Origin: Proteles cristata cristata
Lineage: Eukaryota; Chordata; Mammalia; Carnivora; Hyaenidae
Direction: 5' to 3'
NCBI GenBank assembly: GCA_017311185.1
Contig: JAESUZ010003171.1
Span: forward strand, 1,364,001-1,428,000
Length of the DNA stretch: 64,000 bases
Shown one piece after another: positions 48,171 through 59,550 of this stretch. The notes under the pieces were generated by a model. The model saw only the letters and a list, made by a program, of their open reading frames with translations, made no database searches and was not told the DNA's origin. The position numbers were made by a program, and so were the translations under genes. The number at the start of each line of letters is the position of its first letter. The first letter of the stretch is position 1.

Positions 48171-48799
48171 GTTAAAGGGGACTCTGCATGGAAAGGAAAC
48201 AGGAGTAAGAAAAGCAGGAAGCACAAAAGCAGTAAAATTAAGAATATCTACAAAAATCAATCAAAGGATCCACAAAATAAAGGGATGTAAATTAGGACAC
48301 CATATACCTAAGACATAGGGGTGGGAAGAATGAGGAGTAAAAATTTGGGCTTTTAGAATGGGTTCAAACTTAAGCAGCTGTCAATCTATACTGCTATAAG
48401 CAAAAGACGTTATATATGAACTTAATGATAAGCACAATTCAAAAACTGGTAAAGGATATGCAAAAACTGAAGAAAAGGAAATCAAAGTAAATCCCTAAAC
48501 AAAGCCAGCCAACCATGAAAGAAGAGAGCAGGGGAAGAAAAGAACAAAGAGGAACTACAAAACAATCATAAAACAAGTAACAAAATGGCAATAACTACAT
48601 ACCTATCAGTAACTATCTTGAATGTAAATTGACTAAACACCAATCAAAAGACAGGGGGTGACAGAATGGATAAACAATTAAGACTCATATATATGCTGTT
48701 TACAAGTCCCTATGTGCTTTAAGTCTTTTAATACAAGCAAGCAAATGAGCATTTGTACAGGCAAATGCACTGTCACCTACAGATTGAAAGTGAAGGGAT

Positions 48800-49231
48800 G
48801 AATGGATAAAGATGAGTTAAATATACATAATGGACTATAACTCAGCCATAATAATAAAATCTTGCCATTTTCAGTGATATGGATGGAGCTAGAAAGTATT
48901 TTATTAAGCAAAATTAAGTCTGTCATAGAAAGATAAATACTATGATTTCATTCACGGGGAATTTAAGAAACAAAACAACTGAACATGATGGAGTAGGAAG
49001 AAAAGCAAACCAAGAAACAGACTCTTAAGTATAAAGAACAAATTGATGGTTACTGGAAGGGTGGAAAGAGAGGTTACATGAGTGATAGGTATTAAGGAGG
49101 GCACTCTTTGTGATGAGCACCAGGTATTGTTATGTAAGTGATAATCACTAAATTCTACACCTGAAACTAATATTGCACTGTAATGTAAACTAGATGGAAT
49201 TTAAATAAAATCTTCAGAGGGAAAAAAAAAA
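48800..49231 (+). mobile_element. Nested L1 3' end inside the large L1
   Basis: Starts in ORF2 C-terminal sequence (taatggactataactcagcc, tcttgccattttcagtgat, tatggatggagctagaaag), continues with a carnivore L1 3' UTR (gtgatgagcaccaggtattg, cctgaaactaatattgcact) and ends in an A-rich tail. Imperfect TSD gaaagtgaagggat / gaaagttaagagat at 48786-48799 and 49232-49245. The host ORF2 is interrupted exactly here. Confidence 0.85.
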
Positions 49232-50077
49232 GAAAGTTAAGAGATAGAAAAGCATTCACTATGCAAATAGAAATTAAAAGAAGGCCAGGGTAGCATTATT
49301 TATATCAGACAAAATAGATGTTAAAGACTGTAACAAGAGACAAAGAAGGACACTACATAATCATAAAGGGAACAATCCAACAAGAAGATATAAACATTGT
49401 TAGTATTTATGCACCCAGCAGAGAAGCACCCAAGTACATAAAGTAGCTAATAACAAAAATAAAGGAAATCATCAATTGTGATACAGTAATAGTAAAGGAC
49501 TTTAATACCTCATGTACATCAATCCAAACAGAAAATCAATAAGGAAACAATGGCTCTGAATGACACAATGGACCAAATTATCTAACAGATATATTCAAAA
49601 CATTCCATTCATAAATAGTAGAATACCTATTCTTTACAAATGTACATGAAACATTCTCCAGAATAGATCACATGTTAGGCTGCGAAAAGTGACTCCACAA
49701 ATTAAAAAAGACTCAAGTTATGCCATGCATCTTTTCCAACCACAATGCTATGAAACTAGAAATCAACCACAAGAAATAATCTTGAAAGAGTACAAATACG
49801 TGGAGGTTACATAACATGCTACTAAACAATGAATGGGTCAGCCAAGAAATCAAAAAGGAAATAAAAAAATACATGGAGACAAATGAAAATAACACAACAG
49901 TCCAAAATCCTTATGATGTAGCAAAAGGTGTTCTAAGAGGGAAGTTTATAGCAATACAGGTCTACTCAAGAAGCAAGAAATATCTCAAACAACCTACCCT
50001 TACATCTAAAGGAGCTATAAAAAGACAAAACTTAAAACCAGTAAAAGGAGGGGGATAATAAAGATTAGAGCAGCAAT

Positions 50078-50287
50078 GGGGCACCTGTGGGACTTAGTCA
50101 GTTAAGCTTCCGACTTTAGCATGATCTCGCAGTTCATGGGTTCGAGCCCCCTGTCGGGCTCTGTGCTGACTGCCAGCTCAGAGCCTGGAGCCTATTTCAG
50201 AGTCTGTATCTCCCTCTCTCTCTGACCCTCCCCTGCTCACGCTGTCTCTCTCTCTCTCCTGGAAATAAATAAAAATATTTTTAAAAA
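50078..50287 (+). mobile_element. Feliform SINE (ctgactgccagctc subtype) in L1 ORF2
   Basis: Head ggggcacctgtgggacttag (slightly damaged), ggttcgagccccctgtcgg box B, gtgctgactgccagctcag, tail tcctggaaataaataaaaat. Perfect 14-bp TSD attagagcagcaat at 50064-50077 and 50288-50301. Confidence 0.97.
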
Positions 50288-50598
50288 ATTAGAGCAGCAA
50301 TAAAATAGAAACTAAGAAAACAACAAATCAATGAAACTAGGAGCTGGTTCTTTGAAAAGATCAACAAAACTGATAAATCTTTAGACAGATTTGTGGGGAA
50401 AAAACGGAGAAGGGGAGACTCAAATAAAGAAGATCAGAAATGAAATAGGAGAAAGTAACAACTAACACTAGAGAAATACAAAGAATTATATGAGAATATT
50501 ATGAAAAATTATGTCAATACATTAGAAAATACAGAAGAAATGGATAAATTCCTAGAAACATATAACATCCCAAAACTGAATCAAGATAGAAATAGAAA

Positions 50599-50816
50599 GG
50601 GGCGCCTGGGTGGCTTAGTCGGTTAAGCGTCCGACTTTCACTCGGGTCATGATCTCGCGGTTCGTGGGTTCGAGCCCCGCGTCGGGCTCTGTGCTGACTG
50701 CCAGCTCGGAGCCTGGAGCCTGTTTCAGTCTGTGACTCCCTCTCTCTCTGACCCTCCCCTGCTCACGCTGTCTCTCTCTCTCCTAGAAATAAATAAAAAA
50801 CATTAAAAAAAAAAAA
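50599..50816 (+). mobile_element. Feliform SINE, very intact, in L1 ORF2
   Basis: ggggcgcctgggtggcttag head, box B ggttcgagccccgcgtcgg with CpGs kept, gtgctgactgccagctcgg, tail tcctagaaataaataaaaaac and about 14 A. Perfect 16-bp TSD aagatagaaatagaaa at 50583-50598 and 50817-50832. Probably the youngest insertion within the large L1. Confidence 0.98.
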
Positions 50817-53170
50817 AAGATAGAAATAGAAAATGTGAACAGAACAATTATAAACAATCAAATTGATTTAGTCATGAAAATCTCCTAAGAAACAAGTCTA
50901 GGACCAGAAGGCTTCACAAGGGAATTCTACTCAACATTTAAAGAAGAGTTAATATCTATTCTTCTCAAACTATTCCAAAAAACAGAAGAGGAAGAAAAGT
51001 TTACAAATTTATTCTATGAAGCCAGGATTACCCTCATACTGAAACTAAATAAAGACACTACAAAAAAATAAAAACAAAAAAAGAGCGAGAACTACAGACC
51101 AATATCTCTGATGAACATACATGCAAAAATCTTCAACAAAATATTAGCAAACTGAATCCAACAATATATTAAAAGAATCTTTCACTATAATCAAGTGGGA
51201 TTTATTCCTCGGATGCAAGGGTAGTTCAATATTCACATATTGATATTTGTTAAAATGCACTGACAAGAAAAATGATTAAAACCATATAATTGTTTCAATA
51301 AATACAGAAAGAGAATTTGGGAAAGTACAACACACATTCATGATAAAAACCCTCAACAAAGTAGGTCAAACATGATAAAAACATACCTCAGTGTAATAAA
51401 AGCCATATATGAAAAACCCACAGTTTATACCATAGTTAATGGTAAAAAAACTGATTCCCCAAGATCAGGAACAAGAACAAGGATGTCCATTATCACCACT
51501 TTTATTCAACACAGTTCTAGAAGTCCAGCCACAGCAATCACACAGAAATAAATAAATAGTATCCAAATTGATAGGGAGCAGTAAAACTCACCATTTTCAG
51601 ATGACAGGATATGACCCATTGAAAACCCTAGAGACTCCACCAAAACACTATTAGGATTGGTAAATGATTTCAGTGAGGTGAGGATACAAAACCAATATTC
51701 AGAAATCTATTGCTTTCTATATACTAATAATGAAGCAGCAGAAAGTGAAATTAAGAAAACAATATCATTTATAATTGCACCAAAAACAGTAAAATACCAA
51801 GGAATAAATTTAAGGAGGTGAGAGACCTTACTTTGAAAACTATAGAACACTGATGAAAGAAATTAAGGAAACGAAAGGTAATTCATGCTCATAGGATGGG
51901 AGAACAAATATTGTTAAAATGTCTATACTACCCAAAGCAACATACACTTTTAATGCAATCTCTATCACAACACCGACAGCATTTTTCAGAGAACTAAAAC
52001 AAATAATCCTAAAATTTGTATGAAATGATAAAAGACTCTGAATAGCAAAAGCAATCTTAAAAAGGAAAACAAAACTAGAGATATCAAATCCCAGATTTCA
52101 AGATATACTACAAAGCTGTAGTAATAAAAAACAGTATGGAACTGGCACAAAAACAGACACATAATACATAGATCAATGGAATAGATGAGTGCAGAAAGAA
52201 ACCCATGATGATATGATCAATTAATCTTTGACAAAGGAGACAAGAATATGCAATGGGAATAAAAGGGTCTCTTCAACAAATGATGCTGGTAAAACCAGAC
52301 AGGTACATACATAAGAATGAAACTGGACCACTTTCTTACAACAATATACAAAAATAAACTAAAAACAGATTGAGGACCTAAATGTGAAACCTAAAACCAT
52401 AAAAATCCCAGAAGAAAACACAGGTAGTAATTTCTCTGACATCAGCTATAGCAACATTTTTCTAGATAGGTCTCTTGAGGCAAAAGACACAAAAGCAAAA
52501 ATAAACTATTGGGACAACATCAAAATAAAAATCTTCTGTACAGATAGAGAAACAATCACCAAATCAAAAAGGCAACTTAGTGAATGGGAGAAAATACTTG
52601 CAAATGACATCCTGATAAAGGGTTAGTATCCAAGATGTATAAAGAACGTCTCCAAGTTTTTGGAGTTTATAATATTTGGACTTTAACACATAGTAAACTG
52701 AACAATTCAATTACAAAATGGGCAGAACATGAATAGATATTTCTCCAAAAAAGACATACAGGTGGCCAACAGACATGTGAAAAGATGCTTGACACCACTC
52801 ATCATCAGAGAAATGCAAATAAAAACCACAATAAGATATCACTTCACACCTGTTAGAATGGCTAACATCAAAAATTCAAGAAATTAGTGTTGGGAAGGAT
52901 GTTGGAGAAAAACACACCTTTGTACACTGGTGGTAGAAATATACACTGGTGCAGCCACTGTGACAAACAGTACAGAGGTTCCTCAAAAAATTAAAACTAG
53001 AATTACCATATTATCCAATAATCCCACTACTAGGTATTTACCCAAAGAATATTACAAACTAACTCAAAAAGATATATACACTCCTACATTTATTGGAGCA
53101 TTATTTACAAATGCCAAATTATGAGTGCAACCCAACTGTCCATTGATAGATGAATGGATAAACAAGTAGT

Positions 53171-53172
<2 letters not shown>

Positions 53173-53209
<37 letters not shown>

Positions 53210-53212
53210 TGA
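53173..53212. repeat. (CA)n microsatellite born inside L1
   Basis: About 20 CA units between aagtagtata and gacactgaaatattactcagcc, at the end of the large L1's ORF2. L1 consensus here has a short tata/caca stretch before the ...tggaatattactcagcc motif, so the tract probably expanded from it. Confidence 0.95.
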
Positions 53213-53575
53213 AATATTACTCAGCCACAAAGAATAATGGAATCTTGCCATTTGCAACATAATGAATGGATCTAGAGAGTAGAATACCAGTGAAGTAAAT
53301 CAGTCAAAGACAATACTATATGATTTCACTCATGTGTAACTTGAGAAACAAAACAAACACAGAAAAAAAAAGACAAACACCAACTCTTACCTATAGAAAA
53401 CAAATTGGTGGTTACCAGAGGGGAGGTGGGTGAGGTAACTGTTGAAACAGGTGAAGGGGTTTAAGAGTACACTTATCGTGATTAGCACTGGGTAATGAGA
53501 GAATTGTAGAATCACTATATTGCACATATTAAACTAATATAACACTGCATGTTAATTATATTGAAATTTAAAAAA

Positions 53576-53676
53576 AGAAATACTGAATTAGAAACTCTGG
53601 GGACAGGGGCTACAAATCTGTATTTTAATAAGCTCTCCACTGACTATGATGTATACTATAGTGTGAGAACCACTGT
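53576..53676 (+). mobile_element. MER5A-like DNA transposon, right half
   Basis: Continues from 45372: aaatactgaattagaaactctgggg, acaggggctacaaatctg, tattttaataagctctcc, and ends gtgtgagaaccactg, the typical MER5A terminus. Confidence 0.85.
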
Positions 53677-54779
53677 CTTAATAGATGACAAGCTTCCAGT
53701 GAGGCATGCCCCGAAAATGACAGTGGGTATGCTTAAAATGTAGATTGTCCTTGAATTAGAAGATCTGATCATCTTAACACTTTGAAAATTTTTAACTTAT
53801 CATGTGAATTCTAATGATTATATTGCAAACAACTCCCCAGATATCAAGCTATATCGAATTGTTAAATTTTAACTTAAGTCATTAGTGTGAATTGGGTTTG
53901 TCTTCATTGAGAACACCTTAGACAACACTTCTGCAACTCTAGCAAGGCACCCAAACTTTCCATGGTTAATAGAAAGAAATCCTGACAATCTATATCAGCA
54001 GTTTTGAATCTTATCAGATCTAAGAGCCCTCTTACTATCCTGAGATGAAATTCAAAGACAATATACCCTTTCTGTGCATAATTTTAAAATAATAAAACAT
54101 TTTATCAGTAATATAAAAAAGAGAAAATGAAGTAATTTATAATAAAATAACATGTATTTCAGTGAGTGAATTGTTGTGCATGCCTACCAAAGAAAACATA
54201 AAATAATGAGATGGTCGCCCCATGAATGAAACCTCTACAAACACAAATCTATACAAGTGTATTGTATTGGTGATCCAGTTACTATAAGCAGCATTACTGT
54301 CAACGATGAGATTTTTCCAAAATAGTGAACACTTGGTAAAATTCTAAACCCAAAAAATATACTATTATCTCTTAATTTCCATAGTGGTTACATTCCTGGA
54401 AAATTCAGTGTATAGTAAAATGGTACAAATATAAATTTTGTGTTTATATATAGAATATAGTTTGCGTCTCTGTTCAAATAATTATGAAAATGTTTTACAC
54501 ATACCTGAGTATTTGGTGGGTCATTCAAACATTATGTGAGACATTCATTATGCAGAAGTGTACCACATATTGCAGGATATCCAGCATACCTAGTTCATGC
54601 CAAGTAAATGTCAGTGATCCCCTGAATAATTATAACCAAAAGCATCCCCCATAAATTTCCAAAACACCTCTGAGGAGGCTATAATACAACCACTGATCTA
54701 AACAAAAATCTGAATATTTGTTTGTTGCTTACTTACCAGATTGCATAGTTAATAGGTTTCCATCATGGTGACTGCTAAG
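53677..54779. other. AT-rich non-coding stretch, no recognised element
   Basis: Nothing assigned; no frame of note. Confidence 0.4.
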
Positions 54780-55080
54780 GGATAAGGGATAGGACCACAG
54801 ATCTTACATTCTATTAGGGCAAATGGAATATAAACAATCATCAGGAGGTCATGCGACAGTACATAATTGATTCTATACATAAAAAAGGTATTAAAAGCCA
54901 CAGAAGCTCATGGAATGAGCACATGACTACTGTGGGTAATCAATTAAGACATCATGGAAGGTACACTTTGGACAGTGAAGAATGGGCAGGATATAAACAG
55001 AATCAGTAAAGAGTATCCTAGAAAGAGGTCATGGTTTGAGAAAAAATATTTTATGCATGTGTGGCAAGGTTCAATCAGAA
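54780..55080 (-). repeat. Possible L2 fragment, antisense
   Basis: cagatcttacattctattagggcaaatggaatataaac, caggaggtcatgcgacag, ggaaggtacactttggacag weakly follow the antisense L2 3' pattern. Low confidence. Confidence 0.35.
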
Positions 55081-56439
55081 TCTGACTTCTTGAACAATGA
55101 TCTTCTTGTTTCTGATTTCCTGGTAAAGGTCCGTGAAAGTCCTATGACCTTTTTTCTTGATACTATTGACAAAGAGGCATTATAAACCTATCTTTCTTTC
55201 AGATCCCTGTGATGTATACTTCTCAGGTTCTGTTTATCCCCCTTCATGTTCCTCTGCTGCAAAACAGGCCTTATAAAACAATCAAATATTTTCAGGTACC
55301 TTCAAGTACGCCAACGATGCAAACCTTGCATCCTAGAAGCCACCTGACCCTTACAAAAAGGAAAGATCTAGGGCATTTTTTCATATTTTCCTTATCAATC
55401 CTGTTCTTGAAATCTTACACATTCCTTTCTTGTCCCTTTCTCCCTAATGGGACATAACTCTCCTTTCTCTGAGCCTTCATAACCATCTGTTTGCCCTTCA
55501 TATTCTGTACAGCACACTAGGTTAGCTGTGTGAATAGCTTAACCCCCAAATTCCATAGGATATAGGGAGACGCCCCAAAAAATAGAGCCCATGTATAATC
55601 ATGTCTCTCTGGGTTGACAAATTTATACTCTAACCTATGTGTGTTCCAACAAATAATGTCAGGCCTCTATCAGAGACCACAGCAAACTAGCATGAAAGGC
55701 TCCGCATACCACAGGAAGCCAGGTGAACTTCATGTAATCCAATAAAGGAAGGAGGCAAGAGTGTGTCTGAGTCCAGAGGAATTACAGTAAGTGGTGATGG
55801 TTCAAGAACCAAAATTCTATAAAGTCTACCCAGGAGTGAAGCTAATCCATCCTTTAGGAAACTGATGTTTAGACATACCACTGTCCACCTTCCTTTAGGC
55901 CCAAAGAACTAGCCTGCCACTATCCAGTCTTTTTAAGGCAACTTTTCATCTTTTAAAGAAATTGGGAGTCAAAGAATGAGTTCATACCAGAAGTGGGGAT
56001 TTAAGGGCTGATCTGAACATACAGATCTAATAGAATCACTAGGCAATCAGTGCATTCTGGTCTATTCTGTAAAAGAAGAATATACTTTTATGCAGGATCA
56101 TCAAAAATAGGCAGTGGGCTGAACACAGAAGCCAATGTTATAAGTCTCTTTTATTATGAATCTTTAGGATGCCCTCAAATACATTTCTTAAGGACATATA
56201 GATGCTGCTGTTGGCAAATTGACCAGCCTCCTCCAGCTAAAAGCTCTCCTTACTATATCAAATTGACCATGTTATAAGATGCAACCTCCATAGGGTTGTC
56301 CTAGTCATCTTTCTGAATCTCAGTTTCTGCCCCTACAGAAATGCTTATGAAAATGCTTGCTGAGAACTGACAAAGAAAATTTCTCAGTGCAACAAAAATC
56401 TGGGACTACACATCCTATAAATCCTCCTGGAAAATGCAT
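55081..56439. other. Non-coding stretch, no recognised element
   Basis: Frames of up to 82 codons only; nothing recognised. Confidence 0.4.
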
Positions 56440-58040
56440 GCAGAAGAGAGTTGTGACCTTAAAATATTTTTTATGGTTTATTTTTATGGTTTTCTGATTT
56501 AAATTTTTCAAATACCTCTTTTGATTACAAAAGCAATGCATATTCTTTATTTTAATAAATCTGAAAGATACTGACATATATAAGGAAGAAAACATAATTC
56601 CTCTGAAATCCTGTATCTCATAGATAATTATCATTAACATTTTTATGCTACTTCAATGTATTACTATTGTTCACATAAATTTTGAGTTCCTATACATATA
56701 CACTTTAAAATGGAGTCATTCTCTACATAATGTAAAACTGATTTTTCAATTAAAGATACTGTGGGCATGTTTCCTTATAGTTAACATAAATAATTATGTT
56801 ATTATTTTGGACAGTTTCACCAAATTTCATTTTATGTATATACCACAGTTTATTTAACCAAACCCTATGGGTCAATGTTTAGGTAATTTTTCACCTTTAG
56901 TTACCATAAGCATTGCTTCAAATAAAAGATTTTTGCATAAAAATCTCTGCACATTTGTATAGTTATTTCTTTAGGATTAATTTCTAGAAAGAGAATTGCT
57001 GGTGAAAAGTTATGCACGTTTTAAACATCATTACACATTGTCAAACTGCCCTCCAAAATATGTATAATTTTTATTTTCACAAGATGAGTCAACATGCCTA
57101 CTTGCTTATACTCTTACCAAAAGTGGATATTATCAGGCCTTTAAATCTTTATTAATACAGTAAGTAAAAAGGTGTATCTGTTATTTTAAATTACATCTTT
57201 AATTATGGAGCTTTTCCTTTCATGTTTATTGGCTTTTCGTACTTTGATAAATTACCTTTACATGTATTTTTCCCATTTTTCCTCAGGTTGTTCATATTTT
57301 TTTCTATTGATATGTAAAAATTCTTTGTACATTAAAAATGTTATCTTATATTCTATATTAACTACAGATATATTGTTCCCATTTGTGCCCTACATATAGT
57401 AGCTACACAATGAATTTTGTTAACTGAAATAATAGATGTTAGTTTGTCATACAGAAATTCTTTTCTGTTCTTTCTTTCCTTTGTAGTTTCTGGCCATGGT
57501 GTCAATCCTTACACTGAATAATTAGAAGAAAGCTATCTTCTAATAATACACGAGATTTTTAAAAACCTATTTTATCTTTAATCCATTTGGGTTCCTTACT
57601 GGGTAAAATGTAAGATAGAGATCCAACTTAAATTTATTGCTAATTCAATGCATGTTTTTCCAAAATCGTTGACTGAATAATCAAGATTTTCTCACTCATT
57701 AGAAATGCTAACTCCATCATATATAAAACACTAACAAAAACTAGACTCTGCTTATGAATTTTCTCTTCTCTTTATCTACCTATCCCTTTGGCAGTACATT
57801 AATCCCGTTACATGTATATAGCTTACTTTGATATCTAGAAGGGAATATCCCCCCAGTGTTGTCCCCCAAATTTCCTGGCCATAATTAATCATTTTTTCTT
57901 CCAGATGAAAGAAAAAATCAATTTGTCAACATTTTTTAAGCTAGTAATTTATATTGAATCAGCATTAAATTTGTAGACTATTTTGGTAAGAACTGACATC
58001 TGTCATCTACCGTAGAGAATACATAAACACAAAATCAACT
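56440..58040 (-). mobile_element. Old L1 (L1M type), ORF2 and 3' region, antisense
   Basis: Plus strand reads as the reverse complement of old L1. First 3' sequence: taggattaatttctagaaagag, gaattgctggtgaaaag, cacattgtcaaactgccctcc, gttgttcatatttttttctattg. Then ORF2 antisense: ttaatccatttgggttcc, tttgatatctagaaggg, gaatcagcattaaatttgtag, ggtaagaactgacatc. Heavily diverged; about 1.6 kb; ends approximate. Confidence 0.7.
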
Positions 58041-58616
58041 CCTGCATTACTTTGCATGTCTCAATGTATTCTTAATTTTAAGCTAATTATAATAAAATTT
58101 AATTATTACCATTAAATCATTATACTCATTTGGCACCAAAGATTGAACATTAATTTTAAAACAAATAATTCTTCACTGAAATTTGTTTCATGTTATTGGA
58201 TGACAGTTTGTTAAAACATGGCATCTCAGTGAAAATAGGCCTCCTATTAATTAAAATATCTGCTAACCCGATAATGGATAGAATTCATTCCCACCAGAAT
58301 GCAGTCATGATGGGATCTACACCCTCAGTACAGACTATCATAATATCAGTGATGACAGTTAAGATTATAAAGTTCTCACAGATTTACAGAAGGCAAAGAT
58401 TAGAGTAAGATCTGGTTAGCTTATTGAGTTCCTCTAGGAAAAAAAAATGAGGCTTATAGAAAATTTTGCCAGTGTCTAAAGGGAAAGTGTTGGGATTTTT
58501 GGTAGTTCTCCAATGTCCAAAGTTAGACCCACCCTACAATCCTTTCATTTCCCCTCTGAATAATAAGCATTTGCTCCTGAAGAGCAAACTGGGAGAAGGT
58601 CTCTAAAATACAAATT
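58041..58616. other. AT-rich repeat-free stretch
   Basis: About 58050-58400 has many homeodomain-like AT words (taattataataaaatttaatt, tattaattaaaatatc) and no recognised repeat. Possible conserved element, untested. Confidence 0.35.
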
Positions 58617-58862
58617 GAGGGGCGCCTGAGTGGCTCAGTCCGTTAACTGTCCAACTTTGGCTCCGGTCATGATCTCACAGTTTGTGAGTTTGAGCCCCGC
58701 ATTGGGCTCTGTGCTGACAACTCAGATCCTGGAGCCTGCTTCAGATTCTGTGTATCCTTCTCTCTCTGGCCCTCCCCAACTCCCACTCTGTGTCTCTGTC
58801 TCAAAATAAATAAATGTAAAAAACTCATAATAATTTAAGAAAAAATAAAATTAAAAATTTTA
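58617..58862 (+). mobile_element. Feliform SINE
   Basis: ggggcgcctgagtggctcag head, gagtttgagccccgcattgg, gctgacaactcagatcctgg, long A/T-rich tail. Perfect 12-bp TSD aaaatacaaatt at 58605-58616 and 58863-58874. Confidence 0.97.
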
Positions 58863-58874
58863 AAAATACAAATT

Positions 58875-59045
58875 TAAAGCAGGTAATTTCCACTCTAGAA
58901 AAATCTACCATATAAAAATATGTTCCCCATGTAGTTAAAAATCCTACTGGAAGACAAATCTTGAGCACTATTGCTGGGAGGATTATGATATTCCTAAGAT
59001 TCTCCTGAAGTATCCATTAATCTTCCTATTACCTATGCTTTTTTC
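58875..59045. other. Short spacer
   Basis: No recognised element. Confidence 0.4.
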
Positions 59046-59255
59046 TTTTTTACCTTTTTAATGTTTTTTTTTTTTAATTTATATTTGAGAGACAGAGCAT
59101 GAGCAGGGTAGGGACAGAAAGAGGGAGACACAGAATCCAAAGCAGGCTCCAGGCTCTTAGCTGTCAGCACAGAACCCAACATGTGGCTCAAACACACGAA
59201 CTGTGAAATCATGACCTGAGTTGAACTCAGATGCTCAACTGACTGAACCACCCAG
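59046..59255 (-). mobile_element. Feliform SINE, antisense, head clipped
   Basis: T run, then gagagacagagcatgagcagg, gaatccaaagcaggctccagg, ctgtcagcacagaacccaac, gactgaaccacccag. The last few bases of the head (ggcgcccc in this orientation) are missing. TSD not clear. It creates most of a 123-codon minus frame (59033-59404), which is therefore not a gene. Confidence 0.94.
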
Positions 59256-59550
59256 CTTTCATGCTCTACACAGTTTTCAGAAGAGACAAGTAGGGACATA
59301 GATATGCAAATTTCTAATGGCAAATATAAACAAGACAAATATGGGAGCAGTGACTTCTGGTTGGGGTAATGGATGATAAATACAAATATACAGGGTGATG
59401 TCAAATCACAGGTGGATTTGAATCAGAGTCCAAAAAAATGCAGAAATAGTTTCTTAAGCAAAGAGGTGACAGGACTCCATAGAGAGTTCCCTGAAATAAT
59501 GGTCAAATGGAATTAAAATATAAATGTTAGGAAACACCATATAATATAGA

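Larger units (their letters stand above)
48600..53125 (+). pseudogene. L1 ORF2 remnant (endonuclease and reverse transcriptase), interrupted
   Basis: ORF2p nicks target DNA and reverse-transcribes L1 RNA. Endonuclease pieces begin near 48600 (ILNVN followed by a stop), continue with KDFNT (consensus GDFN, 49495-49506) and FSNHNAM (49732-49749, where the family has SDH). Reverse transcriptase pieces include NYRPISLMN (about 51087-51113), GFIPRMQG (about 51197-51220) and the active-site box FSDD at 51594-51605 instead of FADD. The C-terminal part is open at 52384-52626 (KPKTIKIPEEN) and 52930-53124. A nested L1 (48800-49231) and SINEs at 50078 and 50599 interrupt it. Confidence 0.88.
45373..53575 (+). 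mobile_element. Near-full-length carnivore L1 retrotransposon, inactive, with six nested insertions
   Basis: A perfect 17-bp TSD (agaaatactgaattaga, 45356-45372 and 53576-53592) encloses 8,203 bp. Contents in order: a 5' UTR of about 1.3 kb (for example cttttccaagaataaaagag, about 45950), ORF1 remnant, ORF2 remnant, and a 3' UTR ending ttaattatattgaaatttaaa with a short A tail. Subtracting five SINEs and one nested L1 leaves about 6.7 kb, close to a full-length L1. Both ORFs are broken by stops and frameshifts, so it cannot move itself. Confidence 0.92.

Noticed and set aside
56440..58040. AT-rich block as a conserved enhancer
   Set aside because: On closer reading it follows antisense old-L1 ORF2 and 3' sequence in order, so a transposon explains it better.
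59033..59404. 123-codon minus-strand ORF
   Set aside because: Most of it is the sense reading of an antisense SINE (ctgagccaccc... region); similar frames arise from the other SINE copies (for example 6202-6435, 16341-16541, 27148-27402).
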